Below are positions 27,153 through 35,386 of a DNA stretch of 64,000 nucleotides, one piece after another. The stretch is from contig CAKUBM010000006.1 in NCBI GenBank assembly GCA_934643145.1, positions 1-64,000 on the forward strand, in the 5' to 3' direction. The translations under genes and the position numbers were made by a program. This DNA comes from an uncultured Collinsella sp. (GTDB taxonomy: Bacteria > Actinomycetota > Coriobacteriia > Coriobacteriales > Coriobacteriaceae). Numbering within the stretch: the stretch's first letter is position 1; each line of letters starts with the position of its first letter. Below the pieces are notes generated by a model. That model ran no database searches and had not been told where the DNA came from. It saw only the letters and a program-made list of their open reading frames with translations.

Positions 27153-28277
27153 CTAGCGATCGAACTCCGCCAGCGCCTCGCCCAAAAGCCTCAGGCCCTC
27201 GCGAAGAACGTCCTCGCTCGCGCAGTAGCCCAGGCGTGCGCCGCAGGGGAGCTCAAAGCGGCTGCCGGGAACCAGCAGCACTCCCCTCTCAGCCAACAGG
27301 CGCTTGCAGAACTCCTCGTCGTCCTCGGGAATATCCAGCTGGATAAACGAGGTGGACACGCCCTGCGGGGCCGTCCAGGACACGCGATGCTGCGTATCGA
27401 TCCAAGCCTGCGCGATATCGCGGTTGCCAAACGCGATCTTGCGGTTGCGCTCGAGAATCTTGTCCTTGTGCTCGAGCACGTAGGTCGCCAGGGCGTCGTT
27501 GAACACGCCGCCGCAGATCATGGTGTAGTCGCGATACGTGCGGATGCTGTTGGACACCTCTTCGTCGGCCACGACCCAGCCCACGCGGGCCGCAGGCGTC
27601 GAATAGGTCTTGGACACCGAGTTGGTGACGATGACCTTCTCGTACACGTCGACCATCGACATAAAGGAGTCAGTGTTTTCGAGCGGCAGATACACCTCAT
27701 CGCACAACACGTAGGCGCCCACCGAACGGGCGATCTCGGCAATCTGGCCGAGCATATCGGCATCGAGCACCGTACCGATGGGGTTCGATGCGTTGTTGAT
27801 ACAGATGAGCTTGGTGTTGGGGCGCACCAAGCGCTTGAGCTGCTCGATATCGGGCTTCCAGCCGAGTTCCTCGCGAAGCTCCCAATACTCAACCTCGGCG
27901 CCCAGCGTGCGCGGGATCTCGTAGAGCTGCGCGTAGGTGGGCCACTCGGCGATAACATGGTCGCCGGGCTCGACAACAGCCATGATGGCGTTAAGGTTAG
28001 CGCCCGTGCAGCCGTTGGTCTGCAGGATATGGTCGGGATTGACCTCACGACGATAGAGCTTGGCGACCTCGGCCTTAAACTCCGGCGAACCCTCGATCCA
28101 GCCGTAGTTCATCTTCTCGCGGTCCAGGCGCTCGTAGAACGTGGCACCGTCCTGCTCGTCAAGCGCACGTAGCTCGCCCATGGTGAGCGACGAGATTGTC
28201 GACTGAGCGATATCCCAGGTAGCGCTCTTCTCCCAAACGTTGAGCCATTCCTCAACGCCAATCGTCTTGATGTCCAT
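27153..28277 (-). CDS. PLP-dependent class I/II aminotransferase
   Basis: 374 aa, fold type I. The PLP lysine is K223 in TNSVSKTYSTPAARVGW. The cofactor Asp is D193 in VLCDEVYLPL, and NNASNPIG replaces the usual NPTG loop. The C-terminal Arg region is ELPCGARLGYCAS. The ATG at 28277 has AAGGAG 7 nt upstream; a longer frame is not needed. It sits between the two arcA copies, on the same strand, and has its own terminator. That context suggests a substrate linked to arginine, ornithine or citrulline, but the substrate cannot be read from the sequence. Confidence 0.85.
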   Translation of the reverse strand: MDIKTIGVEEWLNVWEKSATWDIAQSTISSLTMGELRALDEQDGATFYERLDREKMNYGWIEGSPEFKAEVAKLYRREVNPDHILQTNGCTGANLNAIMAVVEPGDHVIAEWPTYAQLYEIPRTLGAEVEYWELREELGWKPDIEQLKRLVRPNTKLICINNASNPIGTVLDADMLGQIAEIARSVGAYVLCDEVYLPLENTDSFMSMVDVYEKVIVTNSVSKTYSTPAARVGWVVADEEVSNSIRTYRDYTMICGGVFNDALATYVLEHKDKILERNRKIAFGNRDIAQAWIDTQHRVSWTAPQGVSTSFIQLDIPEDDEEFCKRLLAERGVLLVPGSRFELPCGARLGYCASEDVLREGLRLLGEALAEFDR

Positions 28278-28332
28278 GACCAAGCTCCTTAGAAAAGCAG
28301 TCATCCAACCGTGTTGACGTTCCTCATACAAG

Positions 28333-28366
28333 ATTGGGGCGGCGCGAAAACCCGCACCGCCCCAAT
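28333..28366. other. GC-rich hairpin between arcA copy 2 and the aminotransferase
   Basis: ATTGGGGCGG and its reverse complement enclose 14 nt. It is followed by CTTG on the minus strand, not a T-run, so full termination after arcA copy 2 is doubtful and read-through into the aminotransferase is possible. Confidence 0.5.
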
Positions 28367-28426
28367 GAGAGACATCTAATGGCAGCTAGATGTATGTATT
28401 AAGACCTGTACGGGTCCTAGAAGACC

Positions 28427-29668
28427 CTAGAGGTCCTCGCGCCAGAAGGGCATGCTCATGCAGCGCGGGCCGCCGCGGCCGCGGGAGAGCTCGGCGGAGG
28501 GCACGACGAGAAGGTCCAGGCCCTCCTTGTACAGCACGTCGTTGGTGACGGTGTTGCGGGCGTAGACGCAGATCTTGCCGGGCTCGACGCACAGGGTGTT
28601 GGAGCCGTCGTTCCACTGCTCGCGGGAGGCCGCGATCGGGTCGCCGCCGCCGCAGGGGATCAGCTTGACCTGGTCGACGCCGGTGGCGTCCTCCAGGACG
28701 TGCTCGAGGGTGTCCTCGATCAGGCGGATGTTCACGTCGCCCGGGTTCTTGCCGGCGGTCAGCTCGTAGACGCGCAGGGTGCCCATGATGGCGGGGTGGA
28801 TCGTGAACTTATCGACGTCGATCTGGGTGAAGACCGTGTCGAGGTGCATGAAGGCGCGCGAGACCGGGATGTCGAAGGCCAGGATGCGCTCGACCTTGGA
28901 GTCGGAGTTCCAGAAGATGTTCTGGGCCATGACGTCGATAGCGGCGGCCTGGGTGCGCTGGGAGATGCCGACGGCGAGGGTCTTCTCGTTGATGTTCAGC
29001 ACGTCGCCGCCCTCGGTGTGGAACTGGCAGTCGCGGCGGAAGTACAGGGAGACGTCCTTGTAGTCGGGGTGGTACTTGAAGACGTACTTGCCGTACAGGG
29101 TCTCGCGGTTGCGGGTGACCGAGTACATGCGGTTGAGGTTGACGCCCTCGCCGACGACCGCGAACGGGTCGCGGGTGAAGTAGAGGTTGGGCATCGGGTC
29201 GATGATCAGGTCGGACTCGGACTCGGAGTTGACCAGGGAGTCGAGGGTCGTGGACGCCGTGAGGGGCATGTCGATCTCGGCCTTGGTCATGCCGGCCATG
29301 GTCTTCTTGACGAACTCGAGGTTGTCCTCGATGGAGTCCAGCTTCTCGCGGACGATCTGCGGCATGTGCTGGCCGCGGATGCCGGCCTCGGCGATGTACT
29401 GGTCGGTGAACTCGGCGCGGGCGCCGGGGACCTGGTCGAACACCTCCGCGACGAGGTTCTCGAGGTAGAGGACCTCCACGCCCTGGTCCCTCAGGATCTG
29501 GGCGAAGGTGTCGTGCTCCTGCTGTGCGACCTCCAGGAACGGGACGTCGTCGAACAGGAGTCGCTCGAGCTCGTCGGGCGGCAGGTTGAGGAGCTCGTCG
29601 CCGGGACGGTGCAGGCAGACCTTCCTGAGCTTGCCGATCTCGGAAGGCACGTGCAGACCTTTCGTCAT
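28427..29668 (-). CDS. arcA: Arginine deiminase, copy 2
   Basis: 413 aa, identical in protein to copy 1, with the same catalytic motifs including Cys403. It stops with TAG instead of TAA. The upstream sequence differs from copy 1 after 24 nt, yet the -10, -35 and paired 9-mer sites are preserved at the same spacing. It is the first gene of the leftward run arcA2, aminotransferase, arcA1, arcB, carrier. Two identical copies allow gene conversion between them, or deletion of the 3,090-nt unit that includes the aminotransferase. Confidence 0.97.
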   Translation of the reverse strand: MTKGLHVPSEIGKLRKVCLHRPGDELLNLPPDELERLLFDDVPFLEVAQQEHDTFAQILRDQGVEVLYLENLVAEVFDQVPGARAEFTDQYIAEAGIRGQHMPQIVREKLDSIEDNLEFVKKTMAGMTKAEIDMPLTASTTLDSLVNSESESDLIIDPMPNLYFTRDPFAVVGEGVNLNRMYSVTRNRETLYGKYVFKYHPDYKDVSLYFRRDCQFHTEGGDVLNINEKTLAVGISQRTQAAAIDVMAQNIFWNSDSKVERILAFDIPVSRAFMHLDTVFTQIDVDKFTIHPAIMGTLRVYELTAGKNPGDVNIRLIEDTLEHVLEDATGVDQVKLIPCGGGDPIAASREQWNDGSNTLCVEPGKICVYARNTVTNDVLYKEGLDLLVVPSAELSRGRGGPRCMSMPFWREDL

Positions 29669-29692
29669 GGCCTCCTACCTTTCTTTCGGGCC
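28428..29692. repeat. 1,265-nt direct duplication, copy 2
   Basis: Second copy of the unit at 25338-26602. Beyond 29692 the two upstream regions diverge into point differences and small gaps but keep islands such as TTATATCCAAAA and CCACCTCGCCCCCGAACGGT, which mark the selected promoter parts. Confidence 0.9.
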
Positions 29693-29750
29693 TTACTGGC
29701 CGAATGTATCAGCGCCCCTCCATATAGGACGCTGCTTGCTGACAGCTCTA

Positions 29751-29779
29751 GTTATATCCAAAAACCACCTGCAATTCCA
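29751..29779 (-). promoter_or_regulatory. Promoter of arcA copy 2
   Basis: On the minus strand TGGAAT (29779-29774) and TATAAC (29756-29751) are 17 nt apart, at the same distance from the paired boxes as in copy 1. Confidence 0.65.
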
Positions 29780-29787
29780 CCTCGCCC

Positions 29788-29817
29788 CCGAACGGTCAAC
29801 AAAGTGCGATGAACGGT
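29788..29817 (-). promoter_or_regulatory. LytTR-type direct repeat upstream of arcA copy 2
   Basis: On the minus strand ACCGTTCAT, 12 nt, ACCGTTCGG. Both 9-mers fit the LytTR consensus fully. The box ends 8 nt before the -35. The spacer sequence differs from copy 1 while the boxes are kept, which argues for selection. Confidence 0.65.
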
Positions 29818-30220
29818 ATATCGCATGTGATTCCCCCATGATGTACTTCGGCGTTCTAAAGTAACTTTTCTAAGGTAAACGCTCTTTTTTCTCAAAAATC
29901 ATTCGCAATTACAACTCCAATCTTTCGCTTAGGAATTGCATATCTACAACGGTTTTATGTATATAAATGACGCTTGTTCGTGTTTCTGTCTGTATTCGAT
30001 GATATTCAGCTACCTATCATTCTTATTCACATATACTCACCAGTTGAGTGAGGATATAGACCGTTTTTCACAACGCGACGGGCGTCATCTCTATGGCTTG
30101 TCAGCGTAAGAAGTAGGTAAAGATACCGTTCACGCGATACGTCCGTGCCATAGGTCGACTAAATTGAGACAATAGTGAATAGTGTTAGGCAACCGTCCCC
30201 TGCGGGGACTGAACGGACAG
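29818..30220. other. Gap between the divergent arcA copy 2 and ppk
   Basis: 403 nt of AT-rich sequence with no supported gene. A single ACCGTTCAC box on the plus strand (30125-30133) lies about 90 nt before ppk, without a second box 21 nt upstream. The ppk promoter is presumably here, but no convincing -35/-10 pair was found. Confidence 0.45.
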
Positions 30221-32629
30221 ATGCATATGCCGAGCAAAATCGAAAAAAAGCAAGCCGCCGCAAAGCTGCGCAAACCGCCGCGCGACTTCTCGTACACGCA
30301 GAACCGAGAGCTCAGCTGGCTGCGCTTTGACAACCGTGTGCTTGACGAAGCCTTCGACGAGACCGTTCCGCTGTTCGAGCGTCTAAAGTTCGTGTCGATT
30401 TTCGAGTCTAACCTCGACGAGTTTCTCATGGTGCGCGTGGGCGGCCTGTCCGATCTGGCAGAGCTCAAAAAACAGCCTGTCGACAACAAGAGCAATATGA
30501 CCGCCTCCGAACAGGTCGATGCTGTCATGGCCGAAATGCCCGGGCTCCTTACCCGATGGGAGTCCATCTTTAAGAGCATCGAGGGCAAGCTCGACACCCT
30601 GGGCGTTCACCGCGCCCGCATCGATTCGCTTACGCCCGAGGAGCGCACCTTTGTAACCCGCTACTTCCAGGCCTACGTGTCGCCGGTCATCTCGCCGTTG
30701 GTCATTGACCCGCGCCATCCCTTCCCCAACCTGCGCAACGGTGCACTCTATCTGGCTTGTGGCCTGGACGGCGTCACCGACGAGGAGAGCCTGCTGGGCC
30801 TTATCGAGATCCCCGCCTCGATGAACCGCGTGGTCGAGATCCCCTCGCCCACCGGCACCTACTCCTACATTCTGCTCGAGGACGTCATCCTCGCCTGCCT
30901 GGACAGCTGCTTTGGCTCCTATAAGCCGCTCGACCGCGCGCTCATCCGCGTCACCCGCAACGCCGACATCGATCCGGACGGCGAGGGCGTCGAGGAGGAA
31001 GAGGACTACCGCCAGCACATGAAGCGCATCCTCAAGAAGCGCCTGCGTCTGCAGCCGGTAGTGCTCGCGGTCTCGGGGTCGCTCGAGAAGGCGACGCTCA
31101 AGACCATCCGCAAGGCGCTCGAGCTTTCTCGCCGCTCGGTCTTTACTTGCGATATCCCGCTCGACCTGGGCTACGTCTTCGGCATTGAGGGCAAGATTCC
31201 CGAGCATCTACGCAACGAGCTGCTCTTTACGCCGTTTAAGCCGCAGCCCAACCCCACCATCGATATGACCCGCTCCATCCGCGAGCAGGTGCTGCAGCAC
31301 GACAAGCTGCTCTTTTACCCTTACGAGGCCATGAATCCCTTCCTGGATCTGGTGCACGAGGCCGCCTACGACCCCGAGTGTATCTCACTGCGCATCACGC
31401 TCTACCGCGTGGCCAAGCAGAGCCGCCTATGCGAGTCACTGATCGATGCTGCCGAGAACGGCAAAGAAGTCACGGTGCTCATGGAGCTCCGCGCGCGCTT
31501 TGACGAGCAGAACAACATCGAGTGGGCCGAGCGCCTGGAAGAGGCCGGCTGCACCGTCATCTACGGCTCCGAGGGCTTTAAGTGCCACTCCAAGATCTGC
31601 CAGCTCACCTATCGCGAAGGCATGGCGCTAACGCGCCTGACGCTGCTGGGCACCGGCAACTTTAACGAGAAGACGGCCAAACTCTACAGCGACTTTATGC
31701 TCATGACCGCCCACCCCGGCATCGGCGAGGACGCCAACTTGTTCTTCCGCAACCTGTCGCTGGGCAATCTGCGCGGCGATTACCGCTTCCTGGGCGTGGC
31801 GCCGGTCGGCCTGAAGCCGCTCATCATGCGCGGTCTGGATCGAGAGATTCAGCGCGCTCTCGCTGGCGAGCCCGCCCGCGTGTTCTTTAAGCTCAACTCG
31901 CTCACCGACCGCGAGGTCATCGACAAGATCGCCGAGGCATCGTGCGCTGGAGTCCGCGTGGACATGATCATCCGCGGCATCTCGTGCCTCAAGCCCGGTG
32001 TTCCGGGCAAGACCGAGAACGTGCATGTCCGCTCCATCGTCGGACGCTTTTTGGAGCACGCCCGTGTTTACGCTTTTGGCGTGGACTCGGACATGATTTA
32101 CCTGAGCTCGGCAGACATGATGACACGCAACACCGAGCACCGCGTGGAGATCGCCTTCCCCGTGCTCGACCCCACCTGCCGCGCCCTGGTACACGAGTAC
32201 ATGGGCATGCAGCTGCGCGACAACGTGAAGGCCCGCAGCCTCACGAGCGACGGCACCTGGGTCCCCGTGGAGCGTGCAGAGGGTGAGAAACCCTTCAACT
32301 CGCAGGAAGCCCTGCTGGAGCGTGCCTATCGCAACGCCGAGGCCGCGCCCGAGCCCGTCATTGAGGCGAAACCCGCCCCCGAGCCCGAGCCGCAGCCGGC
32401 GGCACCCGAGGTCCAGAAGGTCCAGGCGACCGTCATTGAGCCCGAGCCTGCACCTGCGCCTCAGCCCGAGCCGCAGGTCGCCAAGCCCGCGCCCGAGACG
32501 AGCGCCCGTCGCAAGAAGCCCGCTGGCAAGACCAAGGCCATCGAGCGCCACCGTCCCGGTCGCGTGCGCATGGGCCTGGGGCTGATCGGCCTGGGTCTTA
32601 AGACGCTTATTACCGGCAAAACGAAATAG
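30221..32629 (+). CDS. ppk1: Polyphosphate kinase Ppk1
   Basis: 802 aa. It reversibly transfers the ATP gamma-phosphate to polyphosphate. The N-terminal domain begins NRELSWLRFDNRVLDEA. The PLD-like catalytic domains hold RFDEQNNIEWAERLEEAG and FKCHSKICQLT, which carries the autophosphorylated His. The second conserved His region is VGRFLEHARVYAFG. The family is usually near 700 aa; here about 95 extra residues form an Ala/Pro/Glu tail (from about 708) ending in a basic and hydrophobic segment (RMGLGLIGLGLKTLITGK), which might bind membrane or polyphosphate. The start is ATG 30221 or 30227; no strong ribosome site decides. Confidence 0.96.
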   Translation: MHMPSKIEKKQAAAKLRKPPRDFSYTQNRELSWLRFDNRVLDEAFDETVPLFERLKFVSIFESNLDEFLMVRVGGLSDLAELKKQPVDNKSNMTASEQVDAVMAEMPGLLTRWESIFKSIEGKLDTLGVHRARIDSLTPEERTFVTRYFQAYVSPVISPLVIDPRHPFPNLRNGALYLACGLDGVTDEESLLGLIEIPASMNRVVEIPSPTGTYSYILLEDVILACLDSCFGSYKPLDRALIRVTRNADIDPDGEGVEEEEDYRQHMKRILKKRLRLQPVVLAVSGSLEKATLKTIRKALELSRRSVFTCDIPLDLGYVFGIEGKIPEHLRNELLFTPFKPQPNPTIDMTRSIREQVLQHDKLLFYPYEAMNPFLDLVHEAAYDPECISLRITLYRVAKQSRLCESLIDAAENGKEVTVLMELRARFDEQNNIEWAERLEEAGCTVIYGSEGFKCHSKICQLTYREGMALTRLTLLGTGNFNEKTAKLYSDFMLMTAHPGIGEDANLFFRNLSLGNLRGDYRFLGVAPVGLKPLIMRGLDREIQRALAGEPARVFFKLNSLTDREVIDKIAEASCAGVRVDMIIRGISCLKPGVPGKTENVHVRSIVGRFLEHARVYAFGVDSDMIYLSSADMMTRNTEHRVEIAFPVLDPTCRALVHEYMGMQLRDNVKARSLTSDGTWVPVERAEGEKPFNSQEALLERAYRNAEAAPEPVIEAKPAPEPEPQPAAPEVQKVQATVIEPEPAPAPQPEPQVAKPAPETSARRKKPAGKTKAIERHRPGRVRMGLGLIGLGLKTLITGKTK

Positions 32630-32652
32630 ACGTTTGTAGAAGCGGTTTGTAG

Positions 32653-32699
32653 AAGCGCCCCGCATTTGAGGAAAGCCTCGGATGCGGGGCGCTTTTCCC
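32653..32699 (+). terminator. Intrinsic terminator after ppk1
   Basis: AAGCGCCCCGCAT pairs with ATGCGGGGCGCTT around an inner TGAGG/CCTC(G) stem and is followed by TTTTCCC. Confidence 0.85.
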
Positions 32700-32743
32700 T
32701 GCTACCATGGTTGCGGACAACAACGCGAATGACAGGCAGGAAT

Positions 32744-34057
32744 ATGAAGCTCACCATAGAATCGATGACCTACGGCGCCGACGGACTGGCGCACGCCGAC
32801 AACGGCAAGGCCGTCTTTGTGCAGGGCGCCGTGGCGGGCGACACCGTCGAAGCCGAGGTCATGCAGGACGGCAAGTCATTTATGCGTGCCCGCACCACCG
32901 AGATTCTGGAGCCAAGCCCCGATCGCATTCAGCCTCCCTGCCCCTTCGTGGGTATCTGTGGCGGCTGCTCGTGGGGCAATCTCTCACGCACCGCACAGCT
33001 CGCCGCAAAGGAGCAAAACCTGCGTTCCACGCTCGAGCGCATCGGCAAGTTCGCTCCTGAGCAGGTCGATAAGTTGGTACAGCCCATCTGCCACACCAAG
33101 GACGACTGGGGCTACCGCAATAAAATCGAGCTCGAACCGACCGTCGTCAACGGTCGCGTGCGCCTTGGCATGCACGGTGTCGACCCCAGCAAAATCGTGA
33201 CCGTCGATGCGTGCCCGCTGTTCGATAAGCGCTTCCCGAAGGCGCTCAAATCGGTCGTCGGCGCACTCAACTATCTAAGCGGCAGCCATGACTTGGGGCT
33301 CGAACGCGTGGGCATTCGCGCATCGCGCCGCACCAAGGCGCTCGAGGTCGCACTCTGGACGCCTACGGGCTCTTTTCCGCGCTCGCAGGTTTCCCGCGTG
33401 CTGGCGGACGCCGCTCATCCCACGAGCATCGTGCGCGTGATGAGCAAGGGCGAAAAGAAGGCCCGCCGTGTCTCCAAGGTCGAAATGCTCGCCGGCGAGG
33501 GCTCGTGGACCGAGAACATCGCCGAGGGCCAGATGCGCTTGTCTGCCCCGTCGTTTTTCCAAGTCAACACCAAAGGCGCCGAGATTTTGATTGATCTCGT
33601 TATGGACGCCCTCGACCCGCAGGAAGACGAGCTTGCCGTGGACCTGTACTGTGGCGCCGGAACCTTTACCCTGCCGCTCGCCCGCCGCTGCGACTTCGTC
33701 GCCGCCGTCGAGGCCTACGGCCCGGCCGTGCGCGACCTGCGCCGTAACCTGGAAATCAACAAGCTTGATAACGTCGACGTCATTGGCGGAGACGCGGTGC
33801 GCGAGTTCCCCGACCAGGATGCCGACGTCTTGGTGGTCGACCCGCCGCGCGCAGGCCTCGCCCCCGAGGCGATCGACCTTATCGCCAGCACGAGTGCTCG
33901 CGACGTCGCCTACGTGAGCTGCGACCCGGCGACTCTGGCCCGCGACCTCAAGCGCTTTATCGAGGAGGGCACCTTCTCCCCCGTAAAGATCACGCCAGTC
34001 GACCTGTTCCCACAAACCTTCCACTGCGAGACCGTCGTCCACCTTAGGCGCAACTAG
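32744..34057 (+). CDS. rlmD: 23S rRNA m5U methyltransferase, RlmD/RumA (TrmA) family
   Basis: 437 aa. A TRAM RNA-binding domain comes first (residues 1-60). Four cysteines for an iron-sulfur cluster follow: PCPFVGICGGCSW and VDACPLF. The SAM-binding motif is VDLYCGAGTFTLPLA. VVDPPRAGL and the catalytic Cys in YVSCDPATLARDL complete the enzyme. It methylates C5 of a uridine in 23S rRNA or, less likely, tRNA; the exact target (U1939 or U747 type) is not decidable. The ATG at 32744 is chosen from CAGGAAT upstream and the domain start. Confidence 0.9.
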   Translation: MKLTIESMTYGADGLAHADNGKAVFVQGAVAGDTVEAEVMQDGKSFMRARTTEILEPSPDRIQPPCPFVGICGGCSWGNLSRTAQLAAKEQNLRSTLERIGKFAPEQVDKLVQPICHTKDDWGYRNKIELEPTVVNGRVRLGMHGVDPSKIVTVDACPLFDKRFPKALKSVVGALNYLSGSHDLGLERVGIRASRRTKALEVALWTPTGSFPRSQVSRVLADAAHPTSIVRVMSKGEKKARRVSKVEMLAGEGSWTENIAEGQMRLSAPSFFQVNTKGAEILIDLVMDALDPQEDELAVDLYCGAGTFTLPLARRCDFVAAVEAYGPAVRDLRRNLEINKLDNVDVIGGDAVREFPDQDADVLVVDPPRAGLAPEAIDLIASTSARDVAYVSCDPATLARDLKRFIEEGTFSPVKITPVDLFPQTFHCETVVHLRRN

Positions 34058-34163
34058 CCACTTAATCATTGCTCAGAAAAATCATTGGGAAATCGAGCGT
34101 GGCAAGCGGAGGTCTTCGGGGTATAAGACGGCTAATTGTATGCCGCCTATGAAAGGAACCCTC

Positions 34164-34706
34164 ATGCCCAGCGTTGCCGTTCTCGCCGCCGATGGCTTTG
34201 AAACTATTGAATGCTTGACCATGGTCGATGTCATGCGTCGCGGCGGCGTGCGTGCCACGCTCGTCTCGATCATGCCCACGCGTGAGGTCGTAAGCTCGCT
34301 GCAGATCCCCGTGACCTGCGATGCGCTCTTTGATGAGATCAACTTTGACGAGTACGACTGCATTGTGCTGCCCGGCGGTCTGCCCGGCGCTACCAATCTG
34401 CGCGCCGATCAGCGCGTCTGCGACGTGGTCTGCGAGTTCGCCGCGACCAAGCACGTTGCCGCCATCTGCGCCGCCCCGTTTATCTTGGGCGAGCTCGACC
34501 TGCTAGAAGGGCGCCACGCCACGTGCTTCCCCGGCTTTGAGAAGAGCTTCCCCGAGGGAGCCTATACCGGCGAGAAGGTCACGCACGACGGCAACATCAT
34601 CACCGCCAGCGGCATGGCCCAATCACTCCCCTTTGCGCTTGAACTGCTGCGTACGCTTGCCGGCGATAAGGCCGTCGAGAAGGTTGCCGAGGGTATCCAA
34701 CTATGA
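34164..34706 (+). CDS. DJ-1/PfpI family protein (YajL-like)
   Basis: 180 aa. It is a class I glutamine-amidotransferase-like fold. The nucleophile-elbow cysteine is in AAICAAPFILGE, and the conserved Glu near the N-terminus is in GFETIE. Members act as glyoxalases, chaperones or deglycases, and the true role is debated. AAAGGA lies 9 nt before the ATG. Its stop overlaps the maf start by 4 nt (ATGA), so the pair is coupled. Confidence 0.9.
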   Translation: MPSVAVLAADGFETIECLTMVDVMRRGGVRATLVSIMPTREVVSSLQIPVTCDALFDEINFDEYDCIVLPGGLPGATNLRADQRVCDVVCEFAATKHVAAICAAPFILGELDLLEGRHATCFPGFEKSFPEGAYTGEKVTHDGNIITASGMAQSLPFALELLRTLAGDKAVEKVAEGIQL

Positions 34707-35284
34707 TTTTGGCCTCGCAATCGCCTCGCCGCATTGAGCTCATGCGCGAGGCCGGCTATGACATTCGTGTTATCCCTGCCGACATCGACGAAACGCCGTT
34801 TGACGGCGAGGCGCCGCTTACGCTTGTCGAGCGCCTGGCACGCACTAAGGCCGCTGCCGTTGCCGCCGAGCACGCCGAGCCCAACGAGCTGACCGTCGCC
34901 GCCGACACGATCGTCACCTTCGACGGCAAGATCTTGGGTAAGCCGGCAAACGAGGACGAAGCACGCACTATGCTCCGTGAGCTTTCGGGCCGCACGCATC
35001 AGGTCGCAACCGGCGTCTGCATCGTTAAGGCAGGCGACACAGCCGCCCCGCATGCCGCCGAGAGCCTATCCTTTGTCGACGTGACCGACGTGACGTTCTA
35101 TGAGCTCACTGACGAGCAGATTGAGCGCTACGTCGCCTCGGGCGAACCCATGGATAAGGCCGGCGCCTACGGTATTCAGGGTGTCGGCGGACGCATGCTC
35201 GTGCACGATATTTCGGGCGACTTCTACAACGTGGTGGGTCTACCCATCGCACGCGTCGCACGCGCGATTCAAAAACTCTCGTAA
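34703..35284 (+). CDS. maf: Maf-type nucleoside triphosphate pyrophosphatase
   Basis: 193 aa. Maf proteins hydrolyse non-canonical or modified dTTP/UTP or CTP to monophosphates and can affect division. The N-terminus ILASQSPRRIELM is the substrate loop. The TVAADTIVTFDGKILGKP and YGIQGVGGRML motifs are catalytic and structural. It is translationally coupled to the DJ-1 gene. A hairpin GGCGCTGGG/CCCCAGCGCC follows at about 35290-35313 with no real T-run. Confidence 0.94.
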   Translation: MILASQSPRRIELMREAGYDIRVIPADIDETPFDGEAPLTLVERLARTKAAAVAAEHAEPNELTVAADTIVTFDGKILGKPANEDEARTMLRELSGRTHQVATGVCIVKAGDTAAPHAAESLSFVDVTDVTFYELTDEQIERYVASGEPMDKAGAYGIQGVGGRMLVHDISGDFYNVVGLPIARVARAIQKLS

Positions 35285-35386
35285 TTGCATCTGGCGCTGG
35301 GTATCCCCCAGCGCCTACAATTTTGGCGAACCGTACGGATCCCGACCGGGCAAAAGGCCCGGCGGAAAACCGATAGGAGTAAAAAC

